Below, piece after piece: positions 43,372 through 52,124 of a stretch of DNA of 64,000 bases (position 1 is the stretch's first letter; every line of letters starts with the position of its first letter). The notes beneath the pieces were generated by a model, which had not been told where the DNA came from, ran no database searches, and saw only the letters and a program-made list of their open reading frames with translations. The translations under genes were made by a program, and so were the position numbers. The stretch is from Neobacillus sp. PS2-9 (GTDB lineage: Bacteria > Bacillota > Bacilli > Bacillales > Cytobacillaceae), in contig NZ_CP133269.1 of assembly GCF_030915525.1 (NCBI RefSeq), forward strand, positions 707,001 through 771,000. The letters run 5' to 3'.

Positions 43372-44328
43372 ATGACTGGAAAAATGGAATTAGCCACGTT
43401 TGCAGGTGGTTGCTTTTGGTGCATGGTAGCACCGTTCGATGAGCAGCCAGGAATTAAGGAAGTGTTATCAGGCTACACTGGCGGTTATAAGGAAAATCCT
43501 ACCTATGAAGAAGTGTGCTCCAATACCACCGGTCATTTGGAGGCCGTTCAAATTACCTTTGACCCACAGGTGTTTCCATATGAAAAATTACTTCAGTTGT
43601 TTTGGCAGCAAATCGATCCAACCGATGCTGGCGGGCAGTTTAATGACCGAGGACATTCCTATAGGACGGCTATTTTTTATCATAATGAGGAACAAAAAAA
43701 GCAGGCGGAAGCATCTAAAGCAGAGCTTATGGCTAGTGGACGCTTTCAACAGCCGATTGTGACGGAAATCCTTCCTGCAGAACCATTTTACATGGCTGAA
43801 GAAAAGCATCAGGATTATTATAAAAAATTCCCTTTCCACTATAACCATTATCGGGAGGGCTCAGGACGTGCGCGGTTTATTCGTGAAAATTGGAAGAAAC
43901 GAAGAAGCGATGAAGAACTAAGACAGGTATTAACTCCAATCCAGTTTGAAGTGACTAGGAAAAATGCAACAGAGCCACCCTTCCGTAATGAATTTTGGAA
44001 TCATACGGAGGAGGGAATATACGTGGATATTATTTCGGGAGAACCGTTGTTTAGTTCCACGGATAAATATGATGCTGGATGTGGATGGCCCAGCTTTACG
44101 AAACCACTAAGACGAAATGAACTGGAGGAGCGGTTTGATACCTCGCATGGGATGAGGAGAATTGAGGTCCGAAGCAAAACCTCTGATTCTCATCTTGGTC
44201 ATGTGTTTGATGATGGTCCTGGCCCTGATCGTGCTCGCTATTGTATTAATTCAGCTGCGCTCCAGTTTATACCGAAAAGCAAGCTCATCAACGAGGGATA
44301 TGGTCAGTTCTTGCGGTTGTTTGAATAG
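43372..44328 (+). CDS. msrAB: peptide methionine sulfoxide reductase MsrA-MsrB fusion
   Basis: 318 residues. The MsrA half (about 1-160) has GGCFWCM with the catalytic Cys at about residue 15; the MsrB half (about 185-318) has [21 protein letters not shown] and RYCINSAAL with the catalytic Cys. The first pair of zinc Cys of many MsrB proteins is absent (IISGEPLF in place of CxxCG.PLF), as in other Bacillus MsrB forms. It repairs both stereoisomers of oxidised methionine. ATG 43372 is chosen, with AAGGAGTGGGATCGA upstream. Confidence 0.93.
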   Translation: MTGKMELATFAGGCFWCMVAPFDEQPGIKEVLSGYTGGYKENPTYEEVCSNTTGHLEAVQITFDPQVFPYEKLLQLFWQQIDPTDAGGQFNDRGHSYRTAIFYHNEEQKKQAEASKAELMASGRFQQPIVTEILPAEPFYMAEEKHQDYYKKFPFHYNHYREGSGRARFIRENWKKRRSDEELRQVLTPIQFEVTRKNATEPPFRNEFWNHTEEGIYVDIISGEPLFSSTDKYDAGCGWPSFTKPLRRNELEERFDTSHGMRRIEVRSKTSDSHLGHVFDDGPGPDRARYCINSAALQFIPKSKLINEGYGQFLRLFE

Positions 44329-44668
44329 ATTCAAAAAGAAGTGAACGTTCCTTTTTTAATTATTTCGACCAGGTGAATATCTGGTTCTAGCACCTAGCCA
44401 GGTTTCATCCAGTATCCCGTATATTTATTGTTAACGATAAGATTTCAAATAGCCTTCAGCAAGAAAAGTCAATTAAACTGACTGTTTTTTGCCGAAGGTT
44501 ATTTGTTTGTCGGGGGTTAAGAGAGGCACTTTCGTCTCATTTATGTCAAGTCATATTTCTACAAATTTCAATGAATTTCGTCACTAAATTTCAAGAATTT
44601 TCGACTACTTTCTAACTTTTTGTGTTAAATTTATAGGTATTGTTTACTATTTTTTAGGGGGATTTTCA
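44329..44668. other. 340-bp leader region in front of the dockerin surface protein
   Basis: No gene. AAATAGCCTTC (from about 44447) can pair with GAAGGTTATTT (ends about 44506) and encloses a second stem AGTCA/TGACT; a possible terminator or leader structure. At 44563-44602 AATTTC occurs four times with 10-13 base spacing, and could be a regulator site. A run TAGGGGGA (44655-44662) is the ribosome binding site of the TTG at 44669. I searched for c-di-GMP riboswitch signatures here and found none. Confidence 0.45.
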
Positions 44669-47600
44669 TTGAAAGAAACTAACTTTTCCCTTTTTCCGTT
44701 GAGTAAAAAGGGATTTATAACTATATTTAGTAGTGCGGTCATACTTTCATCAGCAGCTACTAACCTTGTTAATGCTCAAACAATAGATAATTCCAAGATT
44801 GTATTTTCTGAGGATATAGATTGGATGAAGCCGAATGCTACTTTGAATGGAGAAGAAATTAGTATTGATTTTAGTAAGCGTTTTTCCTCTTATTTTAAGG
44901 ATGGCGCCATTCAATTAGAAGCTGCATCAAGTAGTAATATCGTCTCGGTTTCAGTAAGTGAACGTACATTAAATTTAAACGTAAAGAGTTTTGGAGAATC
45001 TGTCATTAAAGTAACAGCCAGAGATAGTGAAGGTAAAGCAGTTACGGACCAATTTCATTTAAAGATTACCCAAAAAGGTGATCTTAATGGCGATGGAATG
45101 ATTACTCCCGCGGATGCTCTTCTCATTTATCAAGTGACAAGTGGAAAAGTGACTTTAACAACAGAACAGATGAAACTACTAGATATTAATGGTGACGGTA
45201 AAATAACGAATGCAGATGCTAGCGAATTGATGACTAATTACGTAGGGAAAAAGCCAATGACTACGGCTGACCGAAACTTTTTTGTTGTATTTACAGAGGT
45301 CAATGATGCCCCTATAGCAAATGATGATCATTTTACAGTAGAAGAAGATGAGACATTAAAAGTCGAAAGTGATTCAAGTATTCTAAAAAATGACATAGAT
45401 GTCGACGTGAACTCCTTAGCGGCGAAGAAAATGAGCAATCCGGCTCATGGTGACTTAACGTTAAATCAAGATGGAACGTTCACATATGTTCCAGATAAAA
45501 ATTTTAACGGGGATGACCAATTTACTTATAAAGTAAGTGATGGGAAAGTTGATTCAGATGAACGGACTGTATCAATTAAGGTAGAATCAGTAAATGATGC
45601 CCCGGTTGCGGAAGATGGCACCCTGAAATTGAAAGAGGACATCCAAGCAGAAGGTATGCTTACTGGTACAGATGTAGAGGATTTAGAGATAGCCTACACG
45701 ATTGTGGACAATGGTAAAAAAGGTAAAGTAACGATTACGGATCTAAAAACAGGAGCTTATACATATACGCCAAATCCAAACGAAAATGGGAAAGACTCGT
45801 TCACATTTAAGGTGAATGATGGAACAGCGGACTCAGAAGTGGCAACTGTAGAGGTGACCATCCAAGCAGTGAACGATGCCCCGGTTGCGAAAGCAGATAG
45901 CTTTAAATTAAAAGAGGACGGGACACTAACGGTTGATGCAAACTCTAGTATTCTCAAAAATGATGAGGATGTGGAGGGCGATCTGTTAACAGCTAAATTG
46001 GTAAGTGGAACAGCCCATGGAAAGCTAACGCTGAATGGGAATGGGACATTTACTTATGAACCGAAGGCAAACTTTAATGGAACCGATCAATTTGTCTATA
46101 AGGCAAATGACGGCGAGCTAGATTCAGAGAAACAGACGGTAACGATTGAAGTGGAAGCTGTAAATGATGCTCCAGTTGCGGAAGCTGGAACACTGAAAGT
46201 AACGGAGGATACTCAAGCCGAAGGCAAACTTTCTGGAACAGATGTAGAGGATTCAGAGTTAACCTACACGATTATGGACAATGGGAAAAAGGGCACTGTA
46301 ACGATTACGGATGCAAAAACAGGAGCTTATACGTATACGCCGAATCCTAATGAAAATGGAATAGACTCGTTCACATATAAAGTGAATGATGGAACAGCGG
46401 ATTCAGAAGTGGCAACTGTAGAGGTGAATATCCAATCAGTGAACGATGCCCCGGTTGCCCAAGCAGATAGTTTTAAAATGAAAGAGGACGAGACAATAAC
46501 GGTTGACCCAGACTCTAATATTCTCAACAATGATGAAGATGTGGAAGGAAGTCCTTTAACAGTTAAATTAGTAAGTGGAACGGCTCATGGAAAGCTGACG
46601 CTGAATGAGGATGGGACGTTTACTTATGAACCGAATGCTAATTTTAATGGAACCGATCAATTTGTCTATAAGGCAAATGACGGCGAGCTAGATTCAGAGG
46701 AACAGATAGTAACGATTGAGATTGAATCTGTATATGATGTCCCAGTTGCGGAAAATGGAACACTGAAAGTAACGGAGGATACTCAAACAGAAGGCAGACT
46801 ATCTGGAACAGATGTGGAAGGGTTAGGCTTAACGTATACCATTATGGACAATGGCCAAAAGGGTACAGTAACGATTACGGATGCAAAAACAGGAGCCTAT
46901 ACGTATACGCCAAATCCTAACGAAAATGGGAAAGACTCATTCACATATAAGGTTAATGATGGAACAGCGGATTCAGAAGTGGCAACTGTAGAGGTGAACA
47001 TCCAAGCAGTGAACGATGCCCCGGTTGCCCAAGCAGATAGCTTTAAAGTGAAAGAGGACGAGACAATAACGGTTGACCCAGACTCTAGTATTCTCAACAA
47101 TGATGAAGATGTGGAAGGAGATCCTTTAACAACTAAATTAGTAAATGGAACGGCTCATGGAAAAATTACGCTTCATGCGGATGGTACGTTTACCTATGAA
47201 CCGAAAGCTAATTTTAATGGCACCGATCAATTTGTCTATAAGGTAAATGACGGCGAGCTAGATTCAGAGGAACAGATAGTAACGATTGAGGTTCAAGCTG
47301 TGAATGATGTCCCAGTTGCGGAAAATGGAACACTGAAAGTCACGGAGGATATCCAGGTAGAGGGCAATCTTACTGGAACAGATGTGGAGGGCTCAGAGTT
47401 AACCTACACGATTGTGGACAATGGTAAAAAGGGTACAGTAACGATTACGGATCCAAAAACAGGAGCCTATACGTATACGCCAAATCCTAACGAAAATGGG
47501 AAAGACTCATTCACATTTAAGGTGAATGATGGAACAGCGGATTCAGAAGTGGCTACTGTAGAGGTGACCATCCATGCAGTGAACGATGCCCCGGCTGCCC

Positions 47601-49312
47601 AAGCAGATAGCTTTAAAGTGAAAGAGGACGAGACACTAACGGTTGACGCAAACTTTAGTATTCTCAAAAATGATGAGGATGTTGAAGGTAGTCCGTTAAC
47701 AGTAAAATTAGTAACTGGAACAGACCATGGAAAGCTAACGCTGAATGAGGATGGTACGTTTACCTATGAACCGAAAGCTAATTTTAATGGAACCGATCAT
47801 TTTGTCTATAAAGTAAATGACGGCGAGCTAGATTCTGAGGAACAGACAGTAACAATTAAGGTTGAAGCTGTCAACGATGTCCCAGTCGCAGAAGCGGGAA
47901 CACTGAAAGTGACAGAGGACATCCAAGCCGAAGGCAAACTTACTGGAACTGATGTAGAGGATTCAGAGTTAACCTACACGATTGTGGACAATGGGAAAAA
48001 AGGAAAAGTAATGATTTTGGATCCAAAAACAGGAGCCTATACGTATACGCCAAATTCTAACGAAAATGGAAAAGGTTCGTTCACATTTAAGGTGAATGAT
48101 GGAACAGCGGACTCAGAAGTGGCTACTGTTGAGGTGACGATTGAAGCTGTCAACGATGCACCAACCATTTCAGATCTCTCTATTAATGGAAAACTGGTAA
48201 TGGGAGAAACCGTAAATGGTACCTATATGTATACAGATGTGGAGAATGATGTAGAGGGAAGCTCAGTATATCAATGGTATAGAGGAAAACAGGAAGATGG
48301 CAGTGACAAGACACCAATTAGTGGGGCGAATTCTAAAGAATATATCATCAAAGATGTGGACGAAAACTATTATTTATTTTTTGAAGTTACCCCAGTTGCT
48401 GTAACAGGAGAGCAAGCAAATCAACCCTTTATCATCAATACGACGGACAAAGTTGCGGGACTGACATCAGTTCTAACGATTCACCCTGATCCATATAGAC
48501 CGGACCCGCTGGCACCAATAACGGAAGCAGATCTAAAGTCACAAGGTGGAACCTTTATTACGGTTGATTTAACCAATGATCAATTTAAAGATACGATTTC
48601 AGAAAATGACTTTGTCTTAAATCACGCTCCTGATGGCATGACGATTGTCTCAGCCATGTTATTAGATGATACAACAGCTGGTCTACTGCTTCAATATGAT
48701 GGACTTGACTTTGATTATGATATTACTGATTTTTCAGTAACCGCGAAAGATACAGCGACTCTTAAAGGAAAAGCTGTCACATCAAATAATATGACGATTA
48801 AAGCGAGCGTTGATGCACAGTCTGCGTTTATATCCGAATATTTGCAAGGAAGTACGATTGATCGGTCAGCTATTGAGATCTATTACACCGGTGACGGTAC
48901 GTCCAATCCAGTTACAGGCTTACAGCTTGAAGTGCACCAGTGGGATGTAGCAAAAGGACAAAAAAAGGTGTGGAGTCTACCATTAAATCCAGTCACTCCT
49001 AATATGCCTTATATCGTGATTAACAGCATTTTCTATGATTTCTTTGATATAACCAATAATTGGTACTATAACGATGAGGCTTTTATTGCAATGCCAGGAT
49101 TAATCAATAATGCCTTCGTTTTAAAGAAGGATGGAAAGGTCATCGATACAGTCGGAAATCCATTTGTGAATGGTCCTGAGGCTATCCTACCAAATGGGGG
49201 AACAATGGTTAGAAAAATGGGGATTAGAGATGGATTAAGTCCGTATGATAAAAACCAGTGGGCATTGTACCCGGTGGACACTTTCCAATATATTGGTAAT
49301 CATACTCCGTAA
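44669..49312 (+). CDS. giant secreted repeat protein with N-terminal dockerin and C-terminal lamin-tail-like domain
   Basis: 1547 residues, TTG start after TAGGGGGA. Signal peptide about 1-36 (KKGF..., cleavage near VNA-QT). Residues 40-135: an Ig-like beta domain. Residues 137-195: a type I dockerin with two complete calcium loops, DLNGDGMITPAD (138-149) and DINGDGKITNAD (172-183). Residues 211-1160: five 190-residue supra-repeats, each a pair of cadherin/tandem-95-like domains that begin VNDAP. Residues about 1161-1270: an Ig-like domain (VYQWYRGKQEDG). Then a further beta domain and a C-terminal lamin-tail-type domain (about 1390-1547: FISEYLQGSTIDRSAIEIYY, in parts ISEYLQGSTIDRS, AIEIYYTG). 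No LPxTG or S-layer motif is present, so attachment would be through the dockerin. The cohesin and sortase genes follow. Confidence 0.93.
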   Translation: MKETNFSLFPLSKKGFITIFSSAVILSSAATNLVNAQTIDNSKIVFSEDIDWMKPNATLNGEEISIDFSKRFSSYFKDGAIQLEAASSSNIVSVSVSERTLNLNVKSFGESVIKVTARDSEGKAVTDQFHLKITQKGDLNGDGMITPADALLIYQVTSGKVTLTTEQMKLLDINGDGKITNADASELMTNYVGKKPMTTADRNFFVVFTEVNDAPIANDDHFTVEEDETLKVESDSSILKNDIDVDVNSLAAKKMSNPAHGDLTLNQDGTFTYVPDKNFNGDDQFTYKVSDGKVDSDERTVSIKVESVNDAPVAEDGTLKLKEDIQAEGMLTGTDVEDLEIAYTIVDNGKKGKVTITDLKTGAYTYTPNPNENGKDSFTFKVNDGTADSEVATVEVTIQAVNDAPVAKADSFKLKEDGTLTVDANSSILKNDEDVEGDLLTAKLVSGTAHGKLTLNGNGTFTYEPKANFNGTDQFVYKANDGELDSEKQTVTIEVEAVNDAPVAEAGTLKVTEDTQAEGKLSGTDVEDSELTYTIMDNGKKGTVTITDAKTGAYTYTPNPNENGIDSFTYKVNDGTADSEVATVEVNIQSVNDAPVAQADSFKMKEDETITVDPDSNILNNDEDVEGSPLTVKLVSGTAHGKLTLNEDGTFTYEPNANFNGTDQFVYKANDGELDSEEQIVTIEIESVYDVPVAENGTLKVTEDTQTEGRLSGTDVEGLGLTYTIMDNGQKGTVTITDAKTGAYTYTPNPNENGKDSFTYKVNDGTADSEVATVEVNIQAVNDAPVAQADSFKVKEDETITVDPDSSILNNDEDVEGDPLTTKLVNGTAHGKITLHADGTFTYEPKANFNGTDQFVYKVNDGELDSEEQIVTIEVQAVNDVPVAENGTLKVTEDIQVEGNLTGTDVEGSELTYTIVDNGKKGTVTITDPKTGAYTYTPNPNENGKDSFTFKVNDGTADSEVATVEVTIHAVNDAPAAQADSFKVKEDETLTVDANFSILKNDEDVEGSPLTVKLVTGTDHGKLTLNEDGTFTYEPKANFNGTDHFVYKVNDGELDSEEQTVTIKVEAVNDVPVAEAGTLKVTEDIQAEGKLTGTDVEDSELTYTIVDNGKKGKVMILDPKTGAYTYTPNSNENGKGSFTFKVNDGTADSEVATVEVTIEAVNDAPTISDLSINGKLVMGETVNGTYMYTDVENDVEGSSVYQWYRGKQEDGSDKTPISGANSKEYIIKDVDENYYLFFEVTPVAVTGEQANQPFIINTTDKVAGLTSVLTIHPDPYRPDPLAPITEADLKSQGGTFITVDLTNDQFKDTISENDFVLNHAPDGMTIVSAMLLDDTTAGLLLQYDGLDFDYDITDFSVTAKDTATLKGKAVTSNNMTIKASVDAQSAFISEYLQGSTIDRSAIEIYYTGDGTSNPVTGLQLEVHQWDVAKGQKKVWSLPLNPVTPNMPYIVINSIFYDFFDITNNWYYNDEAFIAMPGLINNAFVLKKDGKVIDTVGNPFVNGPEAILPNGGTMVRKMGIRDGLSPYDKNQWALYPVDTFQYIGNHTP
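45077..45253 (+). other. dockerin domain coding segment
   Basis: Encodes residues 137-195 with two F-hand calcium loops, each D-x-N-x-D-G-x-x-x-x-x-D, separated by about 22 residues. Dockerins bind cohesins; a cohesin protein is encoded 49 bases after this gene. Confidence 0.9.
45299..48148 (+). repeat. five 570-bp tandem supra-repeats in the dockerin protein
   Basis: Unit starts are 45299, 45869, 46439, 47009 and 47579; each unit encodes VNDAP plus a 97-residue A domain (ends FVYKANDGELDSE-type) and a 93-residue B domain (GTLKVTED ... FTYKVNDGTADSE). The DNA of units 2-5 is nearly identical over long stretches, indicating recent duplication or gene conversion; unit 1 is more diverged. Confidence 0.92.
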
Positions 49313-49360
49313 TGACTAAAAGAACGTTAGAATAGTGATTTTTTAAAGGGAGAATATTAG

Positions 49361-50104
49361 ATGAAAATGTATGTAAAATTTAAACGGCTGGCTAGTCTTA
49401 CCTTATTCATCCTTCTTCTTTCCCTGCCACTTACAGCATGGGCTGATGAGGAAAAGGGTGAGTACGATGCAACTGTAATGTTTGGTGATGTAAAGGGATC
49501 TGTTGGAGAAGTTGTCAACGTGCCGGTAAAAGTTGGTCAAGTAAAAAAAGAGATCGCTGCGTATGGTATACAAGTGGATTTCGATAACAAGCATGTGAAA
49601 GTTGTAGGGATTCAACCTGAGTATGGGAGTACATCTCAAACATGCGCGGAAGAAACAGCAGGCTGTTTCTGGTCTAATGTTAACAATGAAGAGGGTTTTT
49701 TAAGGGTGGCATGGGCAGATCCAACTGCAGGCGATCATCCAATTCATGATAGTTTGAAGCTTTTTACCATTCAAGTGGAAATCTTAAAGACAGACTATAT
49801 CGGAGAGAGTAATTTATCCATAAAAGTAAAGGAACTTGAGTCGTTATCCTTCACAGATCCATCCAACAATTCCCTGAAAGTTGGATTGGATTCTGGTAAA
49901 CTAAATATTGTGGAAAAGACCAAATCGGATTCCACTAAAGATACAAATATTACAACAGACAAAGTGAACTTAGATTCTCTACCAAAGACAGGAGACGACT
50001 CCTATATTGATACCATTCTAAATAGTGCGATTGCTGTTCTAGCAGCGAGTCTTCTAATCATGTGGTTTTATAAAAGAAGACAAAAGAGAGAAAAGACTAA
50101 TTAA
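49361..50104 (+). CDS. LPXTG-anchored cohesin-domain surface protein
   Basis: 247 residues. Signal peptide 1-28 (cleavage AWA-DE). Residues about 37-184 form a cohesin domain: FGDVKGSVGEVVNVPVKV, then AAYGIQVDFDNKHVKVVGIQP, then LRVAWADPTAGDHP and a final strand GKLNIVEK (described in short parts). Two Cys (95 and 102) could form a disulfide in an insertion. A Ser/Thr/Asp-rich linker (185-206) leads to LPKTGDD (207-213), a membrane helix and a KRRQKREKTN tail: a sorting signal. It would be bound to peptidoglycan and present one cohesin. GGGAGAA precedes ATG. It lies between the dockerin protein (48 bases) and the sortase. Confidence 0.92.
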   Translation: MKMYVKFKRLASLTLFILLLSLPLTAWADEEKGEYDATVMFGDVKGSVGEVVNVPVKVGQVKKEIAAYGIQVDFDNKHVKVVGIQPEYGSTSQTCAEETAGCFWSNVNNEEGFLRVAWADPTAGDHPIHDSLKLFTIQVEILKTDYIGESNLSIKVKELESLSFTDPSNNSLKVGLDSGKLNIVEKTKSDSTKDTNITTDKVNLDSLPKTGDDSYIDTILNSAIAVLAASLLIMWFYKRRQKREKTN

Positions 50105-50111
50105 TTTAATT

Positions 50112-50167
50112 GAGACTGAATTTATCTACTTGTTTCACGATGTGGAAGGACTGATAAGTTCAGTCTC
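50112..50167 (+). terminator. hairpin between the cohesin and sortase genes
   Basis: GAGACTGAA and TTCAGTCTC form a 9-bp stem with a long (about 38-base) loop, followed by TTTACT. It could partly terminate and lower sortase expression. Confidence 0.5.
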
Positions 50168-50188
50168 TTTACTATGGTAGGTGAAATA

Positions 50189-50743
50189 ATGAAAAAGGCT
50201 GTTTGGGTGGTTTTGATTCTTCTATTAGTGACAGCGGTATCACTTCGTATGCTTCGGTTTTATGAGGCGCGTGCAAATGAAAAGGAACGGGAAAAGCTGG
50301 AGAAAGTGTATATAAATGCGATAGAAGGGAAAACGTCTTTACATTCTTCGGAAGATAGAAAAATCATTGGGAAAATTATGATTCCCTCACTAAATATTAA
50401 TTATATTATCTTAAATGTAACCACAGATAAAAATTTAGACATTTCCATTACTAAAGTAGCAGGACCAGCCATTCATCGAAACGGAAATCTTGTTCTTGCT
50501 GGTCATAATATGAAAAATGGCAGTTTTTTTGGAAGGTTAAACCGTATAACACCTCAAGATAAAATTTATTTAGAAAATCGAGATGGGGAAAAAGAAGAAT
50601 ATATCATGGTTGATAAATATATAGTGAATAAAAATGATTTATCCCCATTGGACCAGTCTGAACAAGAGGAAAGCATAATCACACTTATTACATGCACAAA
50701 GGATCCGAATAAAAGACTCATAGTTGTGGCAAAAAAAGGTTAA
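50189..50743 (+). CDS. sortase dedicated to the cohesin protein
   Basis: 184 residues. N-terminal membrane anchor (about 4-24), then a sortase beta-barrel with the catalytic His in VLAGHN (residue 106), the catalytic Cys in TLITCT (169) and the Arg in NKRLIVVAK (176). The size and TLxTCT/LAGH motifs fit class D-like sortases, but class cannot be fixed. It would cleave LPKT-G of the cohesin protein and join it to the cell wall. ATG 50189 has TAGGTG 6 bases upstream. It is the third gene of the surface cluster. Confidence 0.9.
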   Translation: MKKAVWVVLILLLVTAVSLRMLRFYEARANEKEREKLEKVYINAIEGKTSLHSSEDRKIIGKIMIPSLNINYIILNVTTDKNLDISITKVAGPAIHRNGNLVLAGHNMKNGSFFGRLNRITPQDKIYLENRDGEKEEYIMVDKYIVNKNDLSPLDQSEQEESIITLITCTKDPNKRLIVVAKKG

Positions 50744-50802
50744 GTAAAAAAAGATACTTAGTTTTAAAAAGATAAGTGGATGGAACAGATTTTTATATGG
50801 TC

Positions 50803-50830
50803 AAAAAAAACCCCCGCAGTGTTGCGGGGG
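50803..50830 (-). terminator. terminator of the EAL gene
   Basis: CCCCCGCA and TGCGGGGG form an 8-bp stem with GTGT loop; eight A on the plus side supply the T-run on the minus strand. Confidence 0.9.
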
Positions 50831-50836
50831 AAGTTC

Positions 50837-51883
50837 CTAAACTTTGCTATGAAACTGCATATGAATTACCTCAACAGGTTTTTCCTGAGGTTTGGAAAAA
50901 TAATAGCCTTGGAATAAATCATAGCCCATTTCTTTTAAGAAGTGGAGGTCCTCTTCTTTTTCAACCCCTTCAGCAAGTGCCAATGCGTTCATCTTGTGAG
51001 CAATTGTCATCACAGATTGAGCAACTTCTTGTTTCTCAGTATCCTCGCTCACCCCGTTTGTAAATTCAAACGCAAGTTTAACGATATCCGGTTCCATTTT
51101 AGTGAGCTTTTCTACGTTATTGAAGCCTACTCCGACATCGTCCAAGGCGTACTTAAAGCCATGGGACCGGTAAAAATTTAAGATAGATTTTAAGTGTTCG
51201 AGATCCTCTACTTCGTCTGTTTCGACGACTTCAAATACCACCTGTTCAGGTTTAATATTCAATTGCTTGATCAAAGCGAAGGTCGTCGACAAACAGTGCT
51301 CTGGCACATAAATAGCTGTTGGAATAAAGTTAATAAAAATGAGTTGATCCTTCACGGCGGAGGCATTTCTAATTGATTGCATCCTGCACACGCGGTCGAG
51401 TGCAAATGTACGATTTCTAATCCTTGCCGCTTCAAACATTTTAAATGGAGAAATGAGTTCCCCATTTTCATCCAACCCACGAGACAAAAGCTCATGACCG
51501 ATGATCTGTATGCTTTCATTCTCAACCTTAACAATTGGCTGATAGTGGGTTTGAATGGAGCTGTTTTCTATTAATCTATCAATCCAGCTAGCCTCTCTTT
51601 CGAGTTTAAAGGCCTGAATAGGCCGTACTTTATCTAGATCTTTTAATGGATCAACTATACTTGATAATACGGCAAAAATATGTTCCGGGTCCATGTGGAC
51701 TTCAAGATAATCTAGTAAATTAAATAGGACCGGCTCACTCATCCAAATCATCCGATCATTGATCCATTTCCATGACTGCTCAGAGAACTGCTTGAAATAT
51801 GGAGTTAACTTTGAAGCATTTTCATTTTCAGCAAAATAGACGGTATAACCCCTAGCCGCCGGCAGACAAACTTCACATCCCAT
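50837..51883 (-). CDS. EAL-domain protein (c-di-GMP phosphodiesterase)
   Basis: 348 residues. N-terminal about 100 residues with CxxC (MGCEVC) and helical sequence, then an EAL domain (about 100-340). The signature reads HELLSR instead of EALLR: the Glu is kept. Other catalytic residues are in place: FINFIPTAIY (Asn), VVETDEVEDL, DDVGVGFNN (DD pair), DIVKLAFEF (Lys), LAEGVEKEED and QGYYFSKP. Activity is therefore plausible, but the motif departures (DDVG, KLAF) resemble Bacillus YkuI-like proteins, some of which only bind c-di-GMP. It is convergent with the sortase gene. Confidence 0.85.
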   Translation of the reverse strand: MGCEVCLPAARGYTVYFAENENASKLTPYFKQFSEQSWKWINDRMIWMSEPVLFNLLDYLEVHMDPEHIFAVLSSIVDPLKDLDKVRPIQAFKLEREASWIDRLIENSSIQTHYQPIVKVENESIQIIGHELLSRGLDENGELISPFKMFEAARIRNRTFALDRVCRMQSIRNASAVKDQLIFINFIPTAIYVPEHCLSTTFALIKQLNIKPEQVVFEVVETDEVEDLEHLKSILNFYRSHGFKYALDDVGVGFNNVEKLTKMEPDIVKLAFEFTNGVSEDTEKQEVAQSVMTIAHKMNALALAEGVEKEEDLHFLKEMGYDLFQGYYFSKPQEKPVEVIHMQFHSKV

Positions 51884-52124
51884 TCTCTTTCTCCCCTTAA
51901 CAAATCGTATTCATCCATTATACGACAAAAAAGGACCTTTTTCCTATTTTTCTAAAAATGTCCACCTGGAACGGAAAGTGTCTTTTTGTGGTGCCTGACA
52001 CCCGAGGGGTTTTTTATTGTTTATTTTTGGGAAGAATGGTGTTGTGAATAAAAGAAATTTATGGTAACATTAGTGCGAACGTAAGTTCTGTTTATGTAAC
52101 TAAACTATTAAAAGAGGTGTCTTC
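51884..52124. other. 241-bp intergenic region with GGTGCCTGACACC
   Basis: Contains GGTGCCTGACACC at 51990-52002, the same word as at 17656, and TGTCCACCT at 51960, the same as half of the 17637 palindrome. No gene or clear promoter was recognised apart from the AGAGGTG ribosome binding site of the next gene. Confidence 0.6.

Noticed and set aside
44329..44668. c-di-GMP riboswitch in front of the dockerin gene
   Set aside because: TAGCCAGGTTTCATCC resembles part of the GEMM 3' side, but GACGCAAAGC and GGGGCAAA are absent.
45757..47667. Four antisense frames of 66-67 residues, 570 bases apart
   Set aside because: They are shadows of the repeated domains of the dockerin protein, repeated exactly with the unit length.
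50776..51063. 95-residue plus-strand frame starting near the sortase terminator
   Set aside because: It crosses the GC-rich terminator stem and is antisense to the well supported EAL gene.
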